Of a stretch of DNA of 64,000 nt, positions 55,738 through 64,000 are shown piece by piece; positions within the stretch are counted from its first letter, which is position 1, and every line of letters starts with the position of its first letter. The stretch spans positions 10,762,501 through 10,826,500 of the forward strand of contig OU862908.1 of NCBI GenBank assembly GCA_917880885.1. The letters run 5' to 3'. Position numbers and translations under genes: made by a program. Source of the stretch: Limnephilus marmoratus (taxonomy: Eukaryota; Arthropoda; Insecta; Trichoptera; Limnephilidae). Below the pieces are notes generated by a model, which made no database searches, was not told the DNA's origin, and saw only the letters and a program-made list of their open reading frames with translations.

Positions 55738-58022
55738 CAGTGGCGTAGCTAGCATGGGTGGCACCCGGGGCGGAAAACGCGGTGTCACCCCCCCCCCTTA
55801 ATTATTTTTTTTTGAGAAATTCAAAACACAACTTTGACTTCCTAAAATATAAAAAACATTTCTAGCTAGTCAAATATGTAAAAAAAAAATTTTTCCTCAA
55901 AATTAAAATACTTTTATAAACACTAACAGAATAACAGCTTTTTCAACAATCGATAGGTGAAAATTTCCTTCGCGAGTGCCCCTCAATCACAATGTACGAA
56001 AGAAATGAGAATGACACAGGGGAAAAGCGAGGAATATTTCACGGGAATCCCCAATAAATCAATAGTAAGAGCTAGGAACGAAAATAAAATAACAGATTTT
56101 TTGGGGGATGCTGACCGACCGAGCCATATAACTAAAAATAACAGAGTTCCGTGTAGTCTTCAATTCTAATATATTATGCTGCAAAAATCTGAAGAAAATC
56201 ATTTGCCGTCATGAAAACAAAACAATCAGTACTTCGGTTAAAACCATTTTTGTGTTCAGAGTGTAACGATAAAATTTTAATCGTTAAATAGAAAAGGGGG
56301 CGTTCAAGTAAAACACAATGCAATTTTTGAAAATTTTTGATCCTCTCTCCCCCCACGCAACGCGCCGTAACATTTTCTGCACCTCCCTCCCCCTAAATGT
56401 TACGTAACACCCAAGTGACTATTTTTACATAAAAGTCTCAATTAAATTGCGCAAAGTACTGGAAAGTCGCTTAAATACCTTTTTCTTGTTTTAATCGCGT
56501 TTGCGGTAAAAATAAAACAAGAAATTTGAAACTCGCAATAGTTCCATGCGTATATTGTTTATTTTATTGTTTTAAATTGTAATTCATAAACAAATCGGGA
56601 AAATATTATTATTTTTATCGGCCTTTCATTCCTTCCGGATCTCCACAATTCAATACTGTCTTACCTTTAATACACCTACATGGTTTTACAACACATATTT
56701 CGTTTTACATTAGCTACACTAAAGAGGCTTTGAAGAAAGTAATTTTACAAAGGTTTCCATGTGGAGCAACACTTTATTCCACTATGATTCATAAGCTTAC
56801 TCAGAGTGGAGTAAAACCATTTTCATGATCTGAATGCAGTTATAAAAGTCCTCAAAACGAAGATTTAAAAGTCCACAGTATGATTCACAAAAGAGAAAAA
56901 CCTTTTTCATGTTCTGATTGTAACTATTCATGTTCTCAAAAGGAATACATAAGAAGTCACCTGACTCAGTGTGGAGAAAAACCTTTTTCATGTTTCAACT
57001 GCAACTATTCATGTACTATGAAGAGAGATCTAAAAATCACACGTTTACCGACAGTGGAAAAAACCTATTTCATGTCCTGACTGAAACTATTCTTATTCTC
57101 GAAAAAAATAACAAAAACGGCACTTACTAACTAACAGTGATGAAAAATCTATTTCTTGTCCCGACTATAACAATTCATGCGCTACAAATCGGTATCTAAA
57201 AATTCACATGCTTACCCATACTGGAAAAAAAACTTTTTCATATCCCGACTGCAGTTATACAAGTTTTCAAAGGAAAGATTTTAAAGTTCGCAGTACGTTT
57301 CACAGAAGAGAAAAACCTTTTTCATGTCCTGATTGTAACTATTCGTGTTTTCAAAAGGGATACATAAGAAGTCAGTTGCTGACTCAGTGCGGAGAAAAAC
57401 CTTTTTCATGTTCCAACTGCAACTATTCATGTATTATGAAGAGAAATCTAAAAATCGCAGGTTTACCGACAATGGAAAAAAACCCATTTCTTGTCCTGAC
57501 TGCAGCTATTCTAATTCTCGAAAAAAATAACTAAAACGGCAATTGCTAACTCACAGTGATGAAAAACCTGTTTCTTGTCCCGATTGTAACTATTCATGCG
57601 CTACAAAACGGTATCTAAAAATTCACACCAACCTACCTTGTTTTTCAAACTGGTCTTTCAGCACTAATAAATACGCTAACACAATAATAACTTCTTCACT
57701 AATTCACGTCAGTCCATAGATAACAATTCATTTCACGAGTCTACGTTAATCAAAATATACGAACGAAATTAGAATGACACTAGGAATATTTCAGGGAAAT
57801 CCCCGACTGAGCTAGGAACAAAAAAAAACATTTTTCGGGAATCCCCGACCAAGCGAGCCATAGAGCAAAATAACAGTCAGTGTTAACGTGTAAAATATTT
57901 TTTACGGCAATTTCGCACTTTCGTAAGTTTTTTCTCCACGTTCGAGTGTCACCCCCTCCTCGGGTGGCACCCGGGGCGGTCCGCCCCCACCGCCCCCCCA
58001 CTTGCTAGTTGCTACGCTACTG
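55738..58022. mobile_element. hAT-type element carrying a zinc-finger array
   Basis: The left end is CAGTGGCGTAGCTAGCATGG. The right end's complement is CAGTAGCGTAGCAACTAGCA. Both then run into GGGTGGCACCCGGGGCGG in mirrored order. The flanks GTTATAGT and GTTATAAT agree at seven of eight positions. Two direct repeats of element sequence (55968-56140 and 57737-57872) flank the central zinc-finger segment. Both repeats include ACGAAAGAAATGAGAATGACAC-like and GGAATATTTCA. No transposase is visible. Confidence 0.8.
56770..57650 (+). pseudogene. Decayed C2H2-type zinc-finger array
   Basis: Repeated units of about 84 bp encode fingers with the linker KPFSC: EKPFSCSDCNYSCSQKEYIR, EKPFSCFNCNYSCTMKRDLK, EKPFSCPDCNYSCFQKGYIR, EKPFSCSNCNYSCIMKRNLK, and later EKPVSCPDCNYSCATKRYLK. 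The CxxC half is preserved in many units, while the histidine half is damaged (for example SHLTQCGEKP, giving a C2HC set, or LPTVEK without ligands). Frame changes and stops occur between units. This is the typical repeat of large insect C2H2 proteins, here broken. Confidence 0.82.
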
Positions 58023-58133
58023 GTTATAATCTCAATGGTTCCAGACGGGAGCAGTTAAAACTCTTGTGTGGTATTCACTTTTTTTTAAATCGAGTACAGT
58101 TCACACGCGGTAGAAATAAAACCTTCACCACAC

Positions 58134-58185
58134 TTTTTAAGGCTCCTATTGCTTGAGATTGCTCAAGCAATAGGAGCCTTAAAAA
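58134..58185. repeat. Perfect 24-bp-arm hairpin, 4-nt loop
   Basis: TTTTTAAGGCTCCTATTGCT continuing to TGAG is followed by ATTG and then the exact complement. Confidence 0.93.
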
Positions 58186-58237
58186 CTGAGCTCGTAATAG
58201 TCGTAATCAAAGCGGCCAATGCGGTAAGGTTTCATTT

Positions 58238-58271
58238 TATCTCATTCTCTCGCAGGCTAAATCCTATAGAT
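58238..58271 (-). repeat. Family F end fragment
   Basis: ATCTCATTCTCTCGCAGGCT then AATCCTATAGAT; the hAT end begins immediately after it. Confidence 0.6.
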
Positions 58272-58943
58272 CAGTGGTTCTCAAGGTGGTCCGTACGGAC
58301 CCTCAGGGGTCCACAGGATCATTCAGGGGTTAGGGGGTCCGTGGAAACTAAAATTTGAATTGGGGGTTCCTGAACAACGTCAGGTTTAATATAAAATAAA
58401 CGAACGACGGGGATAAAAGTCAATTTTGAACGCGCGCATAGTGTAGGTTATCAACGTGGGCGATTACGCCCTCCTGTGGTCGTATGAGATTTTCAGGGGG
58501 GGCTGTAGAAGACCCAGAGAAAATTAGAGGGCATTGAGATGGCACAGTGAGGGCGTGGGCAGGTAAAAAAAAGGTCCAAAAAGACCAAAAAAACACGCTA
58601 ATCACGTACTAATAAAGGAAACTAACTTTAATATTGGTTTATTTTTATTATTGTATGTATTGTAATCATTTTTATCACGTGTGCGAAAATTCACACATTT
58701 CGGTAGTTCGGAGTGGATGAAAATTGAACTGATTTTTTTAAATATAATAACCCTACATTATTATTAGAAATTGACAATATATCATGAATACAAGAATGAA
58801 GGAGGTAGCAACCCGGTAGTTAAATACAAAACAATTGATTTTTTAAGTTGCTAAACAAAAAAGGTACAACCCCCCGTGCGGCCCGCGATGATACCTCACA
58901 TTGTCCTATGTGGCCCTTGACCAGAAAAGTGTGACGAACGCTG
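58272..58943. mobile_element. Composite of hAT-type termini
   Basis: The left end CAGTGGTTCTCAAGGTGGTC resembles the 25153 element (GGGGTCCAC motifs). The right end's complement CAGCGTTCGTCACACTTTTC with GGGCCACATAGG belongs to another hAT type. The 8-bp flanks (CTATAGAT, TTCTAGAG) do not match. Two or more nested or recombined elements are likely. Confidence 0.5.
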
Positions 58944-59160
58944 TTCTAGAGAGAGGCCACCATTTAGAACCGATAGTTGCATGAAACGGCTCCCTATATT
59001 TAGTATCCAGATGGGCCACAATATCCAGGGACTTTCAAACCTTCCTTTTCCTCATGTCCCTCCTCTGTCATTTCTTTTGGCCTCACAACAATCCACGAAT
59101 TGGAGGTGTCACAATCACAGTCCCACAGTAAAGGCAGTTTGGACTACTATATACTAAAAT
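58944..59160 (+). mobile_element. SINE family A, 3' half, diverged
   Basis: CCACCATTTAGAACCGATAG, then CCCTCCTCTGTCATTTC and GCCTCACAACAATCC follow the order of the SINE A body and tail. The head is missing. Confidence 0.6.
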
Positions 59161-59334
59161 AAATTTTATTTGATTAGGTTTATACCAAATGCCACGTAAC
59201 CAATATTTTGAAATAAAATTTACAAAGACCATATTTAATTTAGATATTTCAACGGTACTTTTTTTAAAGGTGAGTAACAATGACATATCTAGCACACACA
59301 ATAGTAGTAAGTACAGTGTTTTATTCATATAGAG

Positions 59335-59727
59335 CAGTGATTCCCAACCTTTTTCTGACCCGGGACCACTTGTACGTTTAATTTTCCCACAGGGACCACA
59401 AGTAGTGGCGTAGCGAGGGGGGGGGTGACACCAAGTTATCCTCCGCCCTATCCCACTATCCGTGCCAGGGGCGGATTGGGATAGGGTGGGGTGAGTTCTA
59501 GCAAAATATTTACCACACCGGATGGGGTAGGATGGGGTGGGGCGAAACGGAATACCATAATAACCACTGACCACAAGGACAATAATGAGAAACTGAATAT
59601 TGTCCCGATTTTTTTGTAATCACACTTCTCGACCAGATACCGCCCGCGCGCTGGCTCGTTTATTGAACCGGCAGACCATCGCGGACCATCTTCTACCCCC
59701 TTGCGGACCACTGGTTGGGAAACCCTG
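59335..59727. mobile_element. hAT element with perfect 8-bp duplication
   Basis: The ends are CAGTGATTCCCAACCTTTTT and the complement of CCACTGGTTGGGAAACCCTG. ATATAGAG flanks both sides (59327-59334, 59728-59735). Non-coding. A second hAT is nested at 59403. Confidence 0.88.
59403..59569. mobile_element. Small hAT-type element nested in a hAT
   Basis: Starts TAGTGGCGTAGCGAGG and ends TAATAACCACTG. ACCACAAG is duplicated exactly at 59395-59402 and 59570-59577. The interior GGTGACACCAAGTTATCC links it to the family at 55738 and 20041. Confidence 0.8.
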
Positions 59728-59735
59728 ATATAGAG

Positions 59736-60464
59736 GAATGGAGATTTTTTAATAGATACACACTTTTATTGTAGATACTCTTTTTGAAGTTAAATTTCTT
59801 TACGCACGCTTGACTTGGGAAGTAAGCTGGCGAATGCGTGACGAAAGCATTACGAAATGCGAGGCGAACGATAGTTGAGAGGGAGATATAAGTTAGTGAA
59901 GATAGAAAGAGAGAGAGTTACGTTTCGTATATTACTGTAGGGGCAAGAGAGAGAGGTGCGAGCACACATTTTCCTTCTCTCTTTCTCTCGTAGCCAGTTA
60001 CGTTTCGTATATCTAAGACACAGTGCAGGCCTATTGTCCGTATCATACTGTAGGAGCAAGACACATTTCATTCTCTCTTCCTACACATAGATGGAGCTAA
60101 AGAAGTTTTACTTCAATCGTGTGGTCTAAAGCACACTCGTATTTTTTTACATAAATAATTTATTTTTAGTTTTGGCGAAGCTTCTCTGAAAATACGAGAA
60201 TAAATTTACGTGCTATTGTGAATTTTTTCAAATATTAAATTAGTAATGCATTTAATTAAACATACTAATTTTGGTTGTTAGTGAATGGGTAATGTGAAAT
60301 ATTTCTGCATAATGCGTAACATTATTCAAGTTCAATGAACTGTTATTTTTTCAATCCGAAATAAGTTTTTATTAGAACTACTTGTCGTATCAGATAAGCT
60401 ATAAAGTAGGCAACAACATTACTTTATTAATAAATATACACAACCCTTAAACAGAAAAAAAAAT
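59736..60464. other. AG-rich stretch with local duplication, no gene
   Basis: AGTTACGTTTCGTATAT occurs at 59918 and 59996. ACTGTAGGGGCAAGAG / ACTGTAGGAGCAAGAC form a second pair. Nothing coding recognised. Confidence 0.45.
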
Positions 60465-60525
60465 ATAGAAAAAGATTCAGTCGTATCTAGAAACCGAACC
60501 CAGGACCTCAGCCTTACCGGGCTGA
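60465..60525 (-). repeat. SINE family E head and start of body
   Basis: The complement carries CTGAGGTCCTGGGTTCGGTT (box B) and AATCTTTTTCTATATTTTTT. Confidence 0.55.
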
Positions 60526-60729
60526 GTTAAAAAAAAATACTTACATAGGTTCATTGGGCATACTTTAGCGGGCCTTTCACATACATAGCTATTTCATTCA
60601 CACACTTTTTGATCGAATAGTGTGAATGTGACGTGTCTTGCATTTTTATAATGTCATTGGAAAGATGTTTTTAAAAATTTTAAGGGGTCTGCGTTAGTAT
60701 GTAATTATTGTGAAAAATATACACATGTA

Positions 60730-61147
60730 TTTTTTTACATTAGCTCCACACAGGAGGCCCCGAGGAAAATAATTTCCCTCAGGGTCTATGTCATCTTAGA
60801 GGATGCTGTGGAGGGTCTTTTTAAGGAAAGAAAGGGTAGGAAGTTCTAGGAAGGAAATGGTATGAGGGGTGGGTAGGAATCTAGGGGTCAGTGTGTCCAG
60901 GAGTGACGGACGTATGAATCCATTCCTTCAACTGTAGTGCAAGGCGGTGGGTCGAGAGGTTAAAGACTTCCCTCAACCAGCCTCTCTCGATCCTGCCTAC
61001 CACGCATCAGGTGGGCAAACGCATCGGCTGCCAAGACCTGGACAAACCTCACTCCATGAACCCGGGAACCCCTCCTAAGACACCAAACGTAGCGAACCAC
61101 TCGGGGTGACCTATGGCAGAGGTGTTGGTTATCCATTAATTGTTTCC
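60730..61147 (-). mobile_element. Family C element, near full length
   Basis: Poly(A) complement and 3' hairpin at the left (AGGCCCCGAGGAAAATAATT / TCCCTCAGGGTCT). The undeleted middle (GTGCAAGGCGGTGGGTCGAG, then GCCTACCACGCATCAGG) and the 5' block CACCAAACGTAGCGAACCAC follow. This is the reference copy for the family. Confidence 0.85.
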
Positions 61148-61429
61148 CGGGGTAGCGGTACCCATACCCGCCTCCCTAATGTATTTGCGAACTTTAAACT
61201 GAAGGCGATGCGCCACGTCGTGGAACATTCAAAATCGGCCCATTAACAATAACACTCCTTATATAGAGGGCGATTAGATTTAAACTCCCGTATAACACCA
61301 GTCTCCTATTTTGATTATGCAAAAAAAAACAACACAAAAATGAATGTTTTATTTTATTTTTAAGTTCAGTCACAAACATTGAAATATTTTACGATAATTT
61401 TATTTAGTCGTCAGTCTCCTTCAACAGAA
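61148..61429. other. No recognised feature
   Basis: Short AT-rich spacer. Confidence 0.4.
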
Positions 61430-62188
61430 GCAATCTTCCGAACAGGCCTTCCATTGAAAAGCTTTGTGTAACTCTAAGTGACCAGCTCAAGTTCGGATGC
61501 TCCGTAGAAGGCAGAAGGCCTCTACTCTAGTAAGTTGGGCGTACCGTATAGGGCCCTCAAATATTTTAATAGTACACAACTGCTAACCCTGTATAAATTG
61601 CAAGAGCGCCCCACGGGGGAAATTGAATTTGGAATCCACCTCTGCTCTGGAGCCCCAAAATAGAAACATTATCCTATCTTAAAAAACTACAATCTTTAGA
61701 ACACACGCGTTGGGTGGGAATGCTGTCCTTGTTCTAGCGATATTTCAATGAAAGATGCTCCGAGGAACGTTATTGAATTTTTCGGCACCGGTGAATAGGG
61801 GGGAAACACGCCAAACGATTTGTACATGGTTGACATTTGTCACATGAGAACGGGTGGTATCTACAACTCGTTCTTGAGTTCAACAGCTCAGCGTAGAACG
61901 ATTTTTCGACCTCTGTGAGACTCAGGTTCACTCCTTCCTTTCCACAAAAAGACCCTCCACACAGCATCCTCAAAGATGACATAGGCTCTGACGGTTTTTT
62001 GAAGTGAAAACTTCTTTGGTACCATTGTGACTTGAAACTCGATGAAACGGAAACGAGCGTCACTAAAATGAGACAAACACATTAATCTATAGGATTTAGC
62101 CTGCGAGAGAATGAGATGGATTAATGCACACTCTGATTTTTTTTCCTCAGGACATCCTGTGTCGAGTTAATGTAAAACAAAAAAAAAC
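61430..62188 (+). pseudogene. Family C LINE C-terminus and 3' end, interrupted
   Basis: Blocks: RALKYFNSTQLLTLYKLQER, then a region matching the 21033 copy (GTTGGGTGGGAATGCTGTCC, GGTTGACATTTGTCACATG and AGACCCTCCACACAGCATCC), disrupted by indels. The 3' hairpin is split by the family F repeat at 61995-62118. The element ends CCTGTGTCGAGTTAATGTAA and a poly(A). It extends further 5' than the 21033 copy. Confidence 0.78.
61995..62118 (+). repeat. Family F repeat, nested in the LINE hairpin
   Basis: From TTTGAAGTGAAAACTTCTTT to GCCTGCGAGAGAATGAGAT. It interrupts the LINE 3' end within the hairpin stem. Confidence 0.65.
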
Positions 62189-62594
62189 ATGATTTTGCAT
62201 TATTTCAAGTGATTGCCAACATGAAAACTCAAGGAACGCTAAAATAAACACAATGGATTTCTGAGAATTGTACTCAATATTTGATAACAAATACAGGCAT
62301 TATTATCTAATGTACATACTTAGTGTCCAATGCAATAATGTCAACAAAAATATTAGCAAGTGTTAGAGCTAAGACAAAACTCGTTATGCCAAAGATTTGC
62401 GAAGAGCAGTGAAGAATTTAACGTTTGTAAAAAATTATGCAGAACAAATCATTATGATGTAATTAACGGGGAAAAAATGTCATTAATCATTATTTTGTTT
62501 GTTGAAAGTACACTTACTCATAACGTGCGAGCTTCCATGAGAACCACCTTCCAATCGACTTTTTTAAACCCCTAGTTAAGTCTTCTGTATTACG
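62189..62594. other. No recognised feature
   Basis: AT-rich sequence. A 71-codon frame (62360-62575) has no recognisable character. Confidence 0.35.
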
Positions 62595-62626
62595 GGCCCG
62601 GTGGGGTATTTACAAAACGTATACTT

Positions 62627-62906
62627 GTCATCTCAGTCATGATGACGACTATAATAGAGTAGCTTTCGTTCATGCAAAATCATTTACAAAGCCTGTCATC
62701 TCAGTCATGATGACGACTATAATAGAGTAGCTTTTGTTCATGCAAATTCATTTACAAAGCCTGTCATCTCAGTCATGATGACGACTATAATAGAGTAGCT
62801 TTTGTTCATGCAAATTCATTTACAAAGCCTGTCATCTCAGTCATGATGACGACAATAATAGAGTAGCTTTTATCGTTTCAGTCATGATGACGACTGGTGG
62901 CGCCAG
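62627..62906 (+). repeat. Tandem array, 68-bp period, 4 units plus part
   Basis: GTCATCTCAGTCATGATGAC starts units at 62627, 62695, 62763 and 62831. A shortened unit ends with TTTCAGTCATGATGACGACT. Identity between units is very high. Confidence 0.93.
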
Positions 62907-62985
62907 TTTCAATTAAAATCATCTTGTCTATGTCTATGATACGAAGCTGAATAACTGCTTATTCCCTTGTTCCCTTATTCCTACC

Positions 62986-63392
62986 TATAAATTGCCAAAA
63001 ACAAAGTGCAGTGACAAACAGCTTTGTTCGCTTTACTTGTGCCTAAAGTATTGTCACACACAAAAACTGTGAACCGCCTGTAACTGCGCGGAAGTTTATT
63101 GTTGTTCCCGCCTCACGTAAGTGTGCATGTTTTGGCCAGCACCTCTTGTGTTATTTGGATTCATCCATCGTTGGTTATTTGGATTGATTTGCCCGCTGAT
63201 ATTGTGTATTGTTAAGCCACATGTATTTTGCCCGTGAAACCGCCCGCCGATACATTAATTTAAGTTTTCCCGCCGCGGCTGTGGAGAATGCCGTGTTGTG
63301 TATTGTGAACCCTTTAGACTTTAGACTAAAACCAGCGGCCTAAAGTGGACTATAAAAAACCTGAACGGACTATGAAGTGCAGTTTGGTGAGT
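62986..63392 (+). promoter_or_regulatory. Possible promoter and first exon
   Basis: TATAAATT at 62986-62993 lies about 24 bp upstream of CAGTGAC. A GC-richer transcribed-looking block follows with a donor-like CAC|GTAAGT at about 63117. Further on, ATGAAGTGCAGTTTG (63372-63386) leads straight into GTGAGT, a second donor-like site. The layout fits a TATA-containing first exon of the element's or a host gene. Nothing downstream in the window confirms it. Confidence 0.3.
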
Positions 63393-63520
63393 TTTTTGGC
63401 ATCCGTTTTTTAACCTTCCTTATTTTGGGCAGTTATTTAGTGAACCTTATTTAATTTGGCACACGCACACGCACCCGCTTTGCGAAGGAGAAATTTGTCG
63501 CAGCCATCTTTGTACGCCCA

Positions 63521-63925
63521 ACAAACGACTGTAATGGAATAGCTTTTGTTTATGCAAATTTAATTATAAAAACCTATCATACCATTTCAGTCATGATGGC
63601 GACTGTAATGGAATAGCTTTTGTTTATGCAAATTCAATTATAAAAACCTATCATACCATTTCAGTTATTATGACGACTGTGATAGATTAGGTTTTGTTTG
63701 TGCAAAATCAGAATACAAAGCCTATATCGTTTCAGCCATGATGACGACTGTAATGGAATAGCTTTTGTTTATGCAAATTCAATTATAAAAACCTATCATA
63801 CCAATTCGTCATTATGACGACTGTGATAGATTAGGTTTTGTTTGTGCAAAATCAGAATACAAGGCCCGTACCATTTCCATCATGGTGACGAGATTACTGT
63901 AAGAGATTAGATTTTGTTTGTGCAT
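63521..63925 (+). repeat. Tandem array, 71-74-bp period, about 5 units
   Basis: GACTGTAATGGAATAGC or GACTGTGATAGATTAGG marks units at about 63527, 63601, 63675, 63746 and 63819. Units are of two alternating types. They are related to the 68-bp units at 62627 (CAGTCATGATGACGACT) and to the MITE end at 18945 (CCTATA..TTCAG). Confidence 0.9.
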
Positions 63926-64000
63926 ACCTAACCTAACCTATAGACATAGACTGAATTAGACTATACTTTGCTATCACAATACATCTTCCAATCTAAGTAA

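Larger units (their letters stand above)
55560..58080 (+). mobile_element. SINE family A split by a 2.3-kb hAT-type element
   Basis: The 5' part 55560-55737 has a diverged tRNA-like head (GACGGCGGGATCCTTGGCAA) with an internal deletion. It continues after the insertion at 58023-58080 (ATCTCAATGGTTCCAGACGG then TTGTGTGGTATTCAC). Confidence 0.78.
62595..64000 (+). mobile_element. Left part of a large DNA transposon (inferred), runs off window
   Basis: GCCCGGTGGGGTATTTACAA plus AACGTATAC at the start closely matches the end of the MITE at 18933. It is followed at once by tandem repeats whose units echo that end. The interior between the two arrays is GC-richer and promoter-like. No right end is inside the window and no transposase is visible. 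Confidence 0.5.

Noticed and set aside
59083..59574. 163-codon minus ORF
   Set aside because: It spans SINE A, spacer and two hAT ends, so it cannot be one protein; it is a chance frame.
62627..63925. CRISPR-like repeat array
   Set aside because: The units are head-to-tail with no unique spacers, in a eukaryotic genome; they form a minisatellite.

Overview
This window looks like intergenic or intronic DNA from an AT-rich arthropod genome, most likely an insect. The case rests on dense non-LTR retrotransposon fragments (CR1-like, RTE-like and jockey-like reverse transcriptases), tRNA-derived SINEs, hAT-type DNA elements with 8-bp target duplications, TIR MITEs and short microsatellites. Nothing prokaryotic is present: no ribosome-binding sites, no operons, no long open frames. 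I cannot fix the order of insect from the sequence alone. No intact host gene could be recognised.

Layout. 1-9 kb: a TTAA-flanked MITE and decayed LINE pieces interrupted by SINEs and LINE 3' ends. 9-13 kb: the part most likely to hold host coding sequence. It has a 112-codon membrane-type ORF (10343-10681, minus) and a cluster of GC-richer, exon-like segments (12361-12894). 14.5-18 kb: a 97-bp-arm inverted repeat with hammerhead-ribozyme-like cores (Penelope-type signature) and a 1.5-kb foldback carrying coding-like pieces. 18-26 kb: hAT MITEs, a MITE whose terminal motif reappears at 62.6 kb, LINE 3' ends, and an 845-bp hAT with a perfect 8-bp target duplication. 26-31 kb: a head-to-head pair of LINE-tail elements, an unrecognised disrupted ORF, and a LINE with an 85-A tail inside a TA-flanked element. 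31-46 kb: SINEs, foldbacks, CR1 and other LINE remnants and a near-perfect 70-bp-arm palindrome. 46-55 kb: pyrimidine-rich repeats, a tRNA-headed SINE, and a 920-bp hAT with a dead transposase. 55-60 kb: a 2.3-kb hAT-type element carrying a decayed zinc-finger array, inserted in a SINE, followed by a hAT nested in a hAT. 60-64 kb: more LINE tails, then the apparent left end of a large DNA transposon with tandem subterminal repeats and a promoter/first-exon-like block, running off the right edge.

Recurring families were named here for cross-reference. A is a ~400-bp tRNA-headed SINE. B is a repeat with a C/T-rich tract and a tail ending in TATAGAT. C is a LINE and its shorter relatives sharing a 3' hairpin and poly(A). 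D is a LINE with a CTAA-type tail. E is a tRNA-headed SINE with a T/C-rich body. F is a ~115-bp repeat ending GAGAATGAGAT. G is a second tRNA-headed SINE. The genes do not form a pathway; the window is a layered record of transposition. Boundaries, translations and alignments were done by eye, so ends are approximate by a few bases unless a target duplication fixes them.
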